Shown one piece after another: positions 41,421-49,289 of a stretch of 64,000 bases of DNA. The position numbers and the translations under genes are program-made. How positions within the stretch are numbered: the stretch's first letter is position 1; each line of letters opens with the position of its first letter. Below the pieces are notes generated by a model, which ran no database searches, was not told where the DNA came from, and was given only the letters and a program-made list of their open reading frames with translations. Source of the DNA: Nonomuraea aurantiaca (GTDB lineage Bacteria > Actinomycetota > Actinomycetes > Streptosporangiales > Streptosporangiaceae); the NCBI RefSeq assembly GCF_020215705.1, contig NZ_JAIWNB010000011.1, positions 124,001 to 188,000 on the forward strand. Direction: 5' to 3'.

Positions 41421-41776
41421 AGCGTTGCAAGCCTTTCGGGATGCCTTCTGCGGGCGCTCCCTAGACCGTGCGAAGGAGGGAGCCCCGACCTGTCACAGCG
41501 TTGATCGGTCTCACCTCCTCAGTTCGCAGCGATGCACAGCGACGCCGAACGTATCACGCAGTCCTCACAGGGCAAACGCTGGCCCTCGTTGCTCCAACTC
41601 CCCGCTGGTGGCCGTCCCTCCCGGCCGCTGACGTCTTCCCAATCCGGCGTCACCGCCGCGGACGTGGGCAAGACCGTTCAAAGGCGGGCCGAGAAGGACC
41701 GTAGGCGGCTGAGGTAGGGCCTGGCCATTCCGCCTGCATCGCCGCCGCATAATGCGAGCACGCCAAGCCTTCCGGA
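41421..41776. other. Intergenic stretch without a recognisable gene
   Basis: The left end holds the leader hairpin of the upstream hydrolase gene. The rest has short open frames on both strands, none with a convincing start site, conserved motif or consistent codon bias. It borders the transposase remnants and may be decayed mobile or accessory DNA. Confidence 0.5.
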
Positions 41777-41885
41777 TCAAGCCCGTCTGTGACCATTGAC
41801 GGTCTCGAGTAGTGACCGGGCGACGTAGTCGGTGAGGTTGCGGACGCCCAGGGCGGAGCCGCGTAGGTGTCCCAGGCGGAACCCC
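41777..41885 (-). pseudogene. C-terminal remnant of a transposase (ISL3-like)
   Basis: The minus-strand frame reads LGHLRGSALGVRNLTDYVAR and SLLETVNG before a stop at 41777. It resembles the ending NGRLEHLRGSALGFRNLT of actinomycete ISL3-type transposases. No DDE catalytic region, start or terminal repeats are present, so only a tail survives. A related tail lies at 42752-42885. Family assignment is from memory of such C-termini and is tentative. Confidence 0.5.
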
Positions 41886-41925
41886 AGCGCGGTCGCGCCC
41901 TGCGACCGGCACCAGCGCCCGGTCC

Positions 41926-42055
41926 TCATCCAGTCGAGTTGAGGTGTGCGGAGTTTTTCGCCGGCGGTAGACGGGTCGACATCAGGAGCACAGCGCCATA
42001 CCCCGCGCACGCGGCGAGAATGACGATCCCGGCATGGCTCAACGACGCCCCGTCG
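41926..42055 (-). pseudogene. Possible membrane-protein C-terminal fragment
   Basis: About 42 residues (SLSHAGIVILAACAGYGAVL, then a polar tail) end at 41926 and look like the last helix of a transporter. The frame leads back into the unrelated DHFR-like gene with no start. It is either debris or chance hydrophobic sequence. Confidence 0.25.
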
Positions 42056-42059
42056 CCGA

Positions 42060-42635
42060 TCAACCGTGTCGGGTCGGCCGATAGGTCAGCACCTGCGTGT
42101 GGCCGTCGAAAGTCTGGGCCTGGAGTAGTTCGAGGTCGAAGTCGTCCGCACCGTCGAAGATCCGGTCCACGCCGGTCGCCCCGGAGATCACGGGGAAGAC
42201 CGTCACCTCGATGATGTCGATCAGGCCGGCGTTCAGCAGTGCCCGGTTGAGCGTCAGGCTGCCGTGGGAGCGCAGCGGCACATCGGATTCGGCCTTGAGG
42301 CGCGTGACCACCTCGACAGGATCGGCGGACTCGATGGTCGTGCCCGGCCACTGCAGCGGCTCGGTCAGCCGGCTGGAGAGCACCGTCACCGGGGAGTCGA
42401 ACATGCGCGTGATCCACCCGTCGAACAGGCTGCGGTCGAAGCCCGCGTCAAGGAACGGCGCGTTCGAGGAATAGGTCTTGGCCCCGAGCACCATCCGCAG
42501 CGGGTCGCGGTAGGCGGCGGCGCGGTAGGCGAGGAATTCGGGCCCCTGCTTGCTCCAGTAGCCGCCCCAGTCGCCGTTGTGGTTGGCGAAGCCGTCGAGC
42601 GTGGAGAAGATGTCGAAGGTGTACGTGGCGGTCAT
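42060..42635 (-). CDS. Dihydrofolate reductase/RibD C-terminal family protein
   Basis: The protein has 191 residues from the ATG at 42635 with AAGGAGA. It has the YwjB/YyaP-like RibD_C fold: TYTFDIFSTLDGFANHNGDW, LRMVLGAKTYSSN, LRSHGSLTLNRALLNAGLID and TVFPVISGATG. Members reduce unknown pterin- or flavin-like substrates; it is not the folate-pathway DHFR. It is flanked on both sides by eroded transposase tails on the same strand, suggesting arrival with a mobile element. Confidence 0.88.
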   Translation of the reverse strand: MTATYTFDIFSTLDGFANHNGDWGGYWSKQGPEFLAYRAAAYRDPLRMVLGAKTYSSNAPFLDAGFDRSLFDGWITRMFDSPVTVLSSRLTEPLQWPGTTIESADPVEVVTRLKAESDVPLRSHGSLTLNRALLNAGLIDIIEVTVFPVISGATGVDRIFDGADDFDLELLQAQTFDGHTQVLTYRPTRHG

Positions 42636-42751
42636 GGGTGTCTCCTTGCGGGAAGTTGGTCGCGCCCGCCTTGCGGCGGCCTCATCCCTGCTACGAACGC
42701 CACCGCCCCGATCCGACACCTCTCCCGGATTTCTTTCAAAACTTTTCGGGC

Positions 42752-42885
42752 TCATCCGATCTGGGTGTGTGGTTGTGGTCTGAACCCGCCGGCCTGATGT
42801 GGTTGGCGAGGCGCGGAGCCGCGTAGGTGTTCGAGGCGGCCGTTGATCGGCCATGCGACCCCGCTGTCAACGACGCCTGCTGCTC
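42752..42885 (-). pseudogene. Second transposase C-terminal remnant with internal deletion
   Basis: The minus-strand frame reads WPINGRLEHLRGSAP, then, after loss of about 16 residues present in the other copy, AGGFRPQPHTQIG and a stop at 42752. It shares 18 identical bases (GCGGAGCCGCGTAGGTGT at 42813-42830) with the remnant at 41853-41870. The two tails come from related ISL3-like elements. Nothing upstream is recognisable. Confidence 0.5.
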
Positions 42886-42889
42886 CGCC

Positions 42890-44059
42890 TCATTCAGGAT
42901 CTCCGATCCCCCGCCGGCCCACCAGCGTCAAGGTGAGCGGTTTCGCAAGATCTTGGAGATCCCATTTCCCGGCTTGGACGGCCTGGTTACTGATCCAGAA
43001 CACCATCAGATCGCTGTGCACACCATGCACGTTCACGCCATAGGACCAGCCGTTGCCGCCGGAGTGTGTGGCGAGAGCGCCATCGGGCGTGATGACCCAC
43101 CCGTAGCCAGTGGCGTAGCCGTCATACCCCGGCAGTCCGATGGGGGCGTAGGCCTTGAACATCTTGGCCTTAGCGTCGCGATCCAGAAGGGTGTCGCCAG
43201 CCAGCGCACGGTGGAAGCGGTACATGTCGTTGGCAGTAGAAAGCAGGCCGCCGTTGCCGCGCAGATTCCAGTACGGGCCGTCTGCGGCCCACCGGTGGTT
43301 TAGCGGCCGACCCTGGGAGAGTCCCTTTTCGTTGTATTCCACCGCGATCCGGCCGGTGTCCCAGCGGGGCAAGATGTAGCCGGTGTGGGTCATTTCGGCG
43401 GGAGCAAGGATCTCCTTCGCCAGGAAGTGCTCGTAGTCCGTGCCGGCCGCTATCTCGATGATGGCGGCCAGCAGGCTGTAGCCCAGGTTGGAATAGGCGA
43501 ACTTCGTGCCAGGTGGAGCGACCAGCTTGGACTTGGCGGCTCCGGCGATCATCTCCTGGCGGGAGATCGGATCGTAGTCGTCGCCAAGGCCCTCCGGCAG
43601 CCCGGATGTGTGGGTGAGCAACTGGTGAATTGTGATCTTGCGCTTGTCCGCGGGTACAGGGCCGACGTATGTGCTGATCGGGTCGCTCACCCGCAGCTTG
43701 CCTGCCATCTGCAGCTTCATGATCGCCACGGCGGTGAACGACTTCGTCATCGACATGATGTCGTACACCGTCTCGCAGTTCGCGGAGATGTGGTGGGCCC
43801 GATCGGCCATGCCGTAGCCGGCGCAGTGTACGACCCTCCCGTTACGGGCGGCGATCACCGTGCTGCTCCCGCCGCGGGGCAAGGCCTTGTCGAGGATCGC
43901 CTGGATCGACCGATCCACGACACCAGGCGTTGCCGAAGAGGAGCCAGGATCTGCCGGGCGGGTGGCGGTGGGGGTGTCGCTGTTGCCGCTGCAGGCGGCC
44001 AGCACCAGCGCCGACACCAATGCGAGCACGGCAGGAACACGGAATTCGGGCAGCCACAT
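42890..44059 (-). CDS. Serine beta-lactamase/D,D-peptidase family lipoprotein
   Basis: The protein has 389 residues from the ATG at 44059 (AAGGA site); two upstream in-frame starts are less well placed. The lipobox VLAAC anchors it outside the membrane. Class C-type motifs are all present: SMTKSF (SxxK), YSNLG (YxN) and HSGGN (HxG). This family includes D-Ala-D-Ala carboxypeptidases, esterases and rarely true beta-lactamases, so drug resistance should not be assumed. The 284 bp upstream of the start to the next gene show nothing further. Confidence 0.9.
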   Translation of the reverse strand: MWLPEFRVPAVLALVSALVLAACSGNSDTPTATRPADPGSSSATPGVVDRSIQAILDKALPRGGSSTVIAARNGRVVHCAGYGMADRAHHISANCETVYDIMSMTKSFTAVAIMKLQMAGKLRVSDPISTYVGPVPADKRKITIHQLLTHTSGLPEGLGDDYDPISRQEMIAGAAKSKLVAPPGTKFAYSNLGYSLLAAIIEIAAGTDYEHFLAKEILAPAEMTHTGYILPRWDTGRIAVEYNEKGLSQGRPLNHRWAADGPYWNLRGNGGLLSTANDMYRFHRALAGDTLLDRDAKAKMFKAYAPIGLPGYDGYATGYGWVITPDGALATHSGGNGWSYGVNVHGVHSDLMVFWISNQAVQAGKWDLQDLAKPLTLTLVGRRGIGDPE

Positions 44060-44343
44060 GAATGGTCCTTGCATAGCTGCCGACAACGGGCCCGCGAGTT
44101 CGCCACGGGACGTCCATGAGGCCGACACGTAGATCGTACACACGACGACACGTCGCAGTCTGGGGCTGAGACCCCGCGCGGTGGAATCTCATCGATCTTG
44201 TCAGTTTTCCGAGTCGACACCGCCTCATCGGAGCGTGGCGTGGCCGCCGAACGGGCGCTCCAACGCGCACTACGCGGCATGAGCGGAGGCCGTCCGGCGG
44301 TGTCCCACCGAAGCGTGGTCCCTCTCGACACGTCATGTGACAC

Positions 44344-45645
44344 CTACGGCTTGGCCGACGAGGTGATCGGCGATCCGACCGGGGCTGCGGAGTCCGGCAC
44401 CCCCGCGTAGTCGGGCAGCTCGATGCCGTTGATCGCGCGCCCGACCAGCTCGGTGAACCATTCGCCGGCGAAATCGGGGAGCGGCTCGGCGTCTGGCCCG
44501 GGGACGGCGCGGCTGCGGGCGTTCAACCGGCCGATCTCCTGGTTGGCCTCGACGAACGAGCGCATCCGCGCCTCGTAGCTGGCGAACCCGGCGTCGGGAT
44601 CCCATCCGGCGGCGGCCAGCTCTCCGGCCAGCAGGTAGGCGCCGACCAGCGCCAGCCCGGTGCCCTGCCCCGACATCGGCGAGGAGCTGAACGCCGCGTC
44701 CCCGAGCAGCCCCACCCGTCCACTCGACCAGCGGTCCATCACCACCTGGGCGACCTGGTCGAGGTAGAAGTCCGGGGTGTCGTCCAGGTGCGCGAGAATG
44801 TCCGGGGTCAACCAGCCCAGACCCGCCATCCGCTCACGCAGCAGGACCTTCTGGGCCGCGACGTCACGGTAGTCGACGTAGAAGTCGGCCGAGGCGAGGT
44901 AGAACATGGCCATCGCCCGGGTGGCGTCCTGGATGGGCCGCAGGAGGGCGGAGCGCCCGGACTCCTGGTCCTGGTACTCGAGCAGCCAGCGGTCCAGCCC
45001 GAACTCGTTGGGCACACTGTAGAAGGCCAGCACGTGCCCGAGATGGCGGAGGAACCGCTCATGCGGCCCGAAAACCATCGCTCGCAGCTCCGAGTGCAGC
45101 CCGTCGGCCCCGACCACCAGGTCGAAACGCCGCCGGTTGCCGCCCGCGAAGACCACGTCGACCCCGTCCGCGTCCTGGGCGAGCCCCGCGATCCGGTCGC
45201 CGAAGACGTACTCGACGCCGTCGCGGGTGTCGTCGTAGAGCACCTGGGACAGGTCCCCGCGCAGGATCTCGATGTCCGCGATGAACCCGTCGCCACCGTC
45301 GTCGTCGGCACGGAAGGTCTCCAGCACTTGCCCGTCCGCGTCCACGGTGTGCGCGCCGGCGGTGTCGGTGCACGCCGCGCGCACCGCCGCGTCCAGCCCC
45401 ATGCGCCCGATGACCTCCTTGGCGACCCCGCGCGCGTCCACCGCCTGCCCGCCGGGACGCAGCTCAGGAGCCCGCTCCACCACGGTCACCTCGGCCCCCC
45501 GCCGGCGCAGCCAGTGGGCCAGCGCGGGTCCCGCGATGCTCGCCCCCGCCACCAACACCCTGGGACCGCTCACCCGCGTCCCCTGCTCGCCAGTCCGGAT
45601 GGTGTGCTCCTGCTTGGAGTCGTCGACGCTCATCACTGCCTCCAT
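44344..45645 (-). CDS. FAD-dependent aromatic monooxygenase
   Basis: The protein has 433 residues from the ATG at 45645 behind GGGAGGA. It has the dinucleotide fold VLVAGASIAGPALAHWLRRR, VGADGLHSELR, and the second FAD motif LLGDAAFSSSPMSGQGTGLA. It is a group A flavoprotein hydroxylase similar in layout to the enzyme at 23838 (shared PGGQAVDARG, YVDYRDV), so the two are distant paralogues. A second ATG four codons in (MSVDD) is possible. Substrate unknown. Confidence 0.9.
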   Translation of the reverse strand: MEAVMSVDDSKQEHTIRTGEQGTRVSGPRVLVAGASIAGPALAHWLRRRGAEVTVVERAPELRPGGQAVDARGVAKEVIGRMGLDAAVRAACTDTAGAHTVDADGQVLETFRADDDGGDGFIADIEILRGDLSQVLYDDTRDGVEYVFGDRIAGLAQDADGVDVVFAGGNRRRFDLVVGADGLHSELRAMVFGPHERFLRHLGHVLAFYSVPNEFGLDRWLLEYQDQESGRSALLRPIQDATRAMAMFYLASADFYVDYRDVAAQKVLLRERMAGLGWLTPDILAHLDDTPDFYLDQVAQVVMDRWSSGRVGLLGDAAFSSSPMSGQGTGLALVGAYLLAGELAAAGWDPDAGFASYEARMRSFVEANQEIGRLNARSRAVPGPDAEPLPDFAGEWFTELVGRAINGIELPDYAGVPDSAAPVGSPITSSAKP

Positions 45646-45729
45646 GTGCTTCCTCCCGCGCTGGACGTTCCCAGCACAGGCCCACCGCTGTCGGTGTCCA
45701 GCAGTATCGACCACGGATCCGCACAAAAC

Positions 45730-45927
45730 TCATCGACACGACCGAAATCGCGTCCACGCTCCGCAAACACCCTGAACTCGGCATGTGCGTGCGACGGGCA
45801 TGGTCATGATCGCCTCGGTCTTGCCCGCAGACTTGCGCAGTTCCTTCAGGTGGTGACCGGCGACGTAGGCATCCAACTGCGCATCGGCAGCAGCCTGACG
45901 CTGCGGTTCGGCCAGTTCGGGGTACAA
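45730..45927 (-). CDS. Small unrecognised ORF, possibly decayed
   Basis: The frame reads MYPELAEPQRQAAADAQLDA followed by YVAGHHLKELRKSAGKTEAI and then a Cys/Arg-rich tail that looks out of frame. Upstream in the same frame (RDWRKAEAHR) a TGA stops it at about 45957. A separate 20-residue tail, AKVRYAECRTAKSMKEKGK, ends at 45969. These look like pieces of a small gene or genes broken by frameshifts. The family is not recognised. Confidence 0.3.
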   Translation of the reverse strand: MYPELAEPQRQAAADAQLDAYVAGHHLKELRKSAGKTEAIMTMPVARTCRVQGVCGAWTRFRSCR

Positions 45928-45968
45928 CCGGTGCGCTTCCGCCTTGCGCCAATCGCGTCAGAGGATCA

Positions 45969-46240
45969 TCACTTGCCTTTCTCCTTCATCGACTTCGCGG
46001 TGCGGCACTCGGCATAGCGCACCTTGGCCAAAGGGGGTCACCCTGTGAGACGCACCCATGGCCTGGCCGTGGCGGAGCGTGGGAGCGCGAGGGCCTGCCC
46101 TCGCATAGGAGGGGCCGAAGGCCCCGGGGAGCACGCCGAGCCCCATCGGCGCGAAGCGCCTGATCGGCGAGCCCTTGCAGTGCGCGACGAGCACCAAAGG
46201 AAGAACGCCGAGCCGCCAAATGCGCGAAGCGCCGACTGCA
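45969..46240. other. Hairpin-dense GC-rich non-coding stretch downstream of the HerA-like gene
   Basis: At least three compact perfect hairpins occur in 150 bp: CGAGGGC-CT-GCCCTCG, GGGGCC-GAA-GGCCCC and GGCGC-GAA-GCGCC. Several GNA-type loops (GAA) recur. The cluster follows the stop of the HerA-like gene and could terminate its transcript or be a structured repeat element. No coding potential is seen apart from the short tail ending at 45969. Confidence 0.45.
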
Positions 46241-46255
46241 AGCCATTTGTAAAGC

Positions 46256-49219
46256 TCAGCCCGGCTCGGCGAAGGAGAGCTCCGGGGCGCCGTCCCGGTC
46301 GAACGGCAGCACGAACCGGCGCGGCCAAGACAAGACACCCTCCAACCACCCGGCCCCCATCGTCTGCCCCACGTGCCGCAACCGCGATGACGGGTCGACG
46401 CCGATCGCGACCGTGGTGATGTCGCGCTGTACGCCCTCGCTCTCGTCGTCGCCCAGGATGACCCGCCAGGCCAGCGCCCTGTTGTGGTCGACCTCCATCG
46501 ACAGCGGGTGGTGTCGCAGTGCCTTGGCGCGGTGGCCGAGCAGCTCCGACTGCAGGAGTTCGGCCGAGCTGCCGTTGGGCGCGTTGCGGAACAGGGCGTA
46601 CTCCATCGGTGGCGCCGGGCTGCGGAGGTTCGGGGCCGGCTGGCCGTACGGGAAGAGTCTGTCGACCTCGTGCAGCCAGCGCACCTGCGGGATGACCCAC
46701 GAGGCGCCGGGGCGCTCGCCGCCGCTGTCCACGGCGGCCAGGAGCCGGGTGGCCGTCTCGGCGGCCTTCTCGGTGAGCAGGGCCGGGTCGAACCAGCTGC
46801 GCAGCGACCAGGCCCGGCGCTGCACCGAGCGTTCGATCAGGGTGGCCAGCAGGCACTCGCGGCGCCTGGCCGGCAGTTCGGACCAGGCGGCCGTCAGTGC
46901 GCGAGGTACGCCGGGCAGGGGCCGGTTGCTCACGAAGGCCAGGACGACCGTGTCGCACCAGATGCGCAGCCAGGCCCAGTCGGGGGCGTCGGCGAGGACG
47001 TCGGCCTCGCGGAGTTCGACCAGGGTGCACGCTTGGCCGGTGCGGCACTGGCTGCCGCAGGCCGCCGATCTTCGGCCCCGGATCGGCGGGGCGGGGCTGG
47101 CCAGCAGCTTCTCGCGGGACTCGCCGAGCGGCACCCGGACGCGCAGCGGGCGGTCCATCCCGTCGGCGAACACCGCGGCGGATCCCGGTTGCAGGGAGAC
47201 GACGTGGCGGGACTGTTCCTCGCTGAGGTTCATGGCCCCGCCGACGAGTTGCCGGTCGTCCTCGGCGGGGAGCCGGTGGACGACCTTCAGCGCGGTGTTC
47301 TTGACCACGTCGGTGACGAGCTTGGTGGGGATCTGCTCGGCCACCACGATGCCCTCGCCGTACGCCCGGATCTCGGCGAGCATGCCGGCCAGCAGTTCGA
47401 CCGCGTGGGTGGAGGCGCGGCCGGTGCCGCGGTCGCGCAGCAGCCGGTGGGCCTCCTCGATGACGATGACGTGGCGCAGGCCGGTGGACTTCTCCTGCCG
47501 GGCCCGCATCCGCAGGTGCTCGACGATGCGGATGATCAGCGTGCCCATCAGGAACGCCTTGTCCTCGTCGTTGGCCACGTCCTCGATCGCCAGCACCACG
47601 TTGCGCTCCAGCAGGCCGCCGATGTCGGCCGGGTGGCCGCCCTCGAAGAAGCGGCCGGCCGAGCCGACGCGGAGCGAGCGCAGCCGCAGCGAGATGAAGC
47701 CCTCCACGTCGGCCTGGACCTCGCGGCCGTAGCCGATCTCCCTGATCACGTCCATGGCGTGCTGCTGGAGCAGTTCGAGGGTCGGCACGCTGGGCGGCAC
47801 CTTGGAGCCCGGTACGGCGCCGCCGGTGACCACGTCCCAGCCGGTGGCCTCGTAGACGCGCTGCAGGGCCAGCGACATGATCTGCGGGAACGGCTCCTCG
47901 GCGTCGAAGGCCGCCATGAACAGCGCCCTGACCATGTCGATGTGGGCCTGGACGGGGTAGCCGGGCTCGGGTTCCAGCGGGTTGATGCTGAACGGCACGC
48001 CCGCGGGGGCCGACGGGTTGATCACGGTGACGGTGCCGGGCTCGATGCGGCCGGCCATGGCGGCGTACTCGGACTTGGCGGGTTCGATCGCCAGCCACGG
48101 GATGCCGGCCCGGCTGAGCTGCTCCAGCAGGTGCCTGACCGTCTGCGACTTGCCCGAGCCGGTGGCCCCGGTGACGAAGGCGTGCCTGTTGAGCGTGCTC
48201 AGCGGCACCCGGAACGAGCCGACGCACCGGTCCTGTCCGTCGAGGATCTCCCCCAGGTCCAGCTCGCCCTCCTCGGCCTCGGAGGTCACGTCGAAGAACC
48301 CGGAGTCGAGCACCCGTACGCCCGGCACCTCGCGCCTGGGCAGCCCGGCCAGCGCCGCGAGGGCCCCGGCGGTCGCGGCGAAGGGCGCGGCAGCGCCGTC
48401 GGCGGGGTCCTGCATCGTCAGGGCGAGCGCCTCCGACAGGCCGTAGACGGCGCCCTGGGCGCTGCGCAGCCGGTAGGGGTGGTGGCTCATCTCGACGGAG
48501 CCGACCAGGACCGGCGCGATCTGCCGGAGCTCCTCGGCCGTGGCGCCGCCGGCGAGCACGCGGACGTTCCAGAGCCCGGCCTCGCGGAAGGCGTCGAGCT
48601 CCTGCATGCGGCGTTCGGCCCGCTCGGCGTCGAACCTGCTGCGCTCGGAGGCGTCGCCGTACTGCCTGAGCACGTTGAGCTGCGTACGCAGGTGCGCGAC
48701 CTCGGCGTCGAGCAGGTCGGTCGGCTCGGCCACCACCAGCCACGCGAACGGCCTCGACATGAGCGTGACCAGCGTCGCCTCGAACAGCGTCGGCCGCTTC
48801 AGCTCGTCGGGTTCGAGCCCGCCGAACTCGCGCCGGCCGCCCAGCGGCGGCGCCTGCCGTCCCGGGCACGGCGTCCACACCAGGTCGGCGAGGTCGGCCA
48901 GGTACTCCTCGTCGAGCTGCACCCCGCGCGCCCCGCCGGGGAACAGCAGCGGCTGCGGCCCGGCCGGCGCCCCCGGCGCGTCGGTGGCCCGGCGCGGCTG
49001 GCGCGGCGGCGACAGCGGCCCGGCGTTGGTGATGAGCTCGAGCGGCGCCCCGGAGCCGCGGGAGAGCCACCCGATGACGAACGGCCGGTCACGTTGGGCG
49101 GCGGACAGCACGGCGGGCAGCACGGTGACGAAGTCCCACTCCGCCGACGAGCTTCGCGAGGGTGCCGCGATCGACTGGATTCGGTACCAGGGCCCGCTCA
49201 GCGAGACACTCGACTGCAT
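46256..49219 (-). CDS. HerA/FtsK-type P-loop ATPase (DUF87-like)
   Basis: A 987-residue protein. The N-terminal 300 residues are a variable domain typical of ATPases fed by TraC/HerA-like partners. The central ATPase has Walker A GATGSGKSQTVRHLLEQL (about 348) and Walker B HVIVIEEAHRLLRD (about 585). The HerA-type arginine/sensor region with VAEQIPTKLVTDVVKNTALK follows. The C-terminal 300 residues include a Cys-containing segment (CGSQCRTGQAC). Such hexameric motors pump DNA or drive protein secretion. The gene is 70 bp downstream of a membrane protein with an ATPase-like core, on the same strand, and likely works with it. Confidence 0.88.
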   Translation of the reverse strand: MQSSVSLSGPWYRIQSIAAPSRSSSAEWDFVTVLPAVLSAAQRDRPFVIGWLSRGSGAPLELITNAGPLSPPRQPRRATDAPGAPAGPQPLLFPGGARGVQLDEEYLADLADLVWTPCPGRQAPPLGGRREFGGLEPDELKRPTLFEATLVTLMSRPFAWLVVAEPTDLLDAEVAHLRTQLNVLRQYGDASERSRFDAERAERRMQELDAFREAGLWNVRVLAGGATAEELRQIAPVLVGSVEMSHHPYRLRSAQGAVYGLSEALALTMQDPADGAAAPFAATAGALAALAGLPRREVPGVRVLDSGFFDVTSEAEEGELDLGEILDGQDRCVGSFRVPLSTLNRHAFVTGATGSGKSQTVRHLLEQLSRAGIPWLAIEPAKSEYAAMAGRIEPGTVTVINPSAPAGVPFSINPLEPEPGYPVQAHIDMVRALFMAAFDAEEPFPQIMSLALQRVYEATGWDVVTGGAVPGSKVPPSVPTLELLQQHAMDVIREIGYGREVQADVEGFISLRLRSLRVGSAGRFFEGGHPADIGGLLERNVVLAIEDVANDEDKAFLMGTLIIRIVEHLRMRARQEKSTGLRHVIVIEEAHRLLRDRGTGRASTHAVELLAGMLAEIRAYGEGIVVAEQIPTKLVTDVVKNTALKVVHRLPAEDDRQLVGGAMNLSEEQSRHVVSLQPGSAAVFADGMDRPLRVRVPLGESREKLLASPAPPIRGRRSAACGSQCRTGQACTLVELREADVLADAPDWAWLRIWCDTVVLAFVSNRPLPGVPRALTAAWSELPARRRECLLATLIERSVQRRAWSLRSWFDPALLTEKAAETATRLLAAVDSGGERPGASWVIPQVRWLHEVDRLFPYGQPAPNLRSPAPPMEYALFRNAPNGSSAELLQSELLGHRAKALRHHPLSMEVDHNRALAWRVILGDDESEGVQRDITTVAIGVDPSSRLRHVGQTMGAGWLEGVLSWPRRFVLPFDRDGAPELSFAEPG

Positions 49220-49289
49220 TTCATTCCCCCACAGACGGTTGCTAGTAAAATCCGCCTACCGTCAGCGCGCCACGTTGACATTGACCATG

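Noticed and set aside
41425..41480. Possible riboswitch upstream of the dienelactone-type hydrolase
   Set aside because: Only one simple hairpin is visible; no conserved aptamer core could be recognised.
42890..44059. Antibiotic-resistance beta-lactamase
   Set aside because: The SxxK, YxN and HxG motifs are shared by the whole serine hydrolase family including peptidases and esterases; resistance cannot be inferred.
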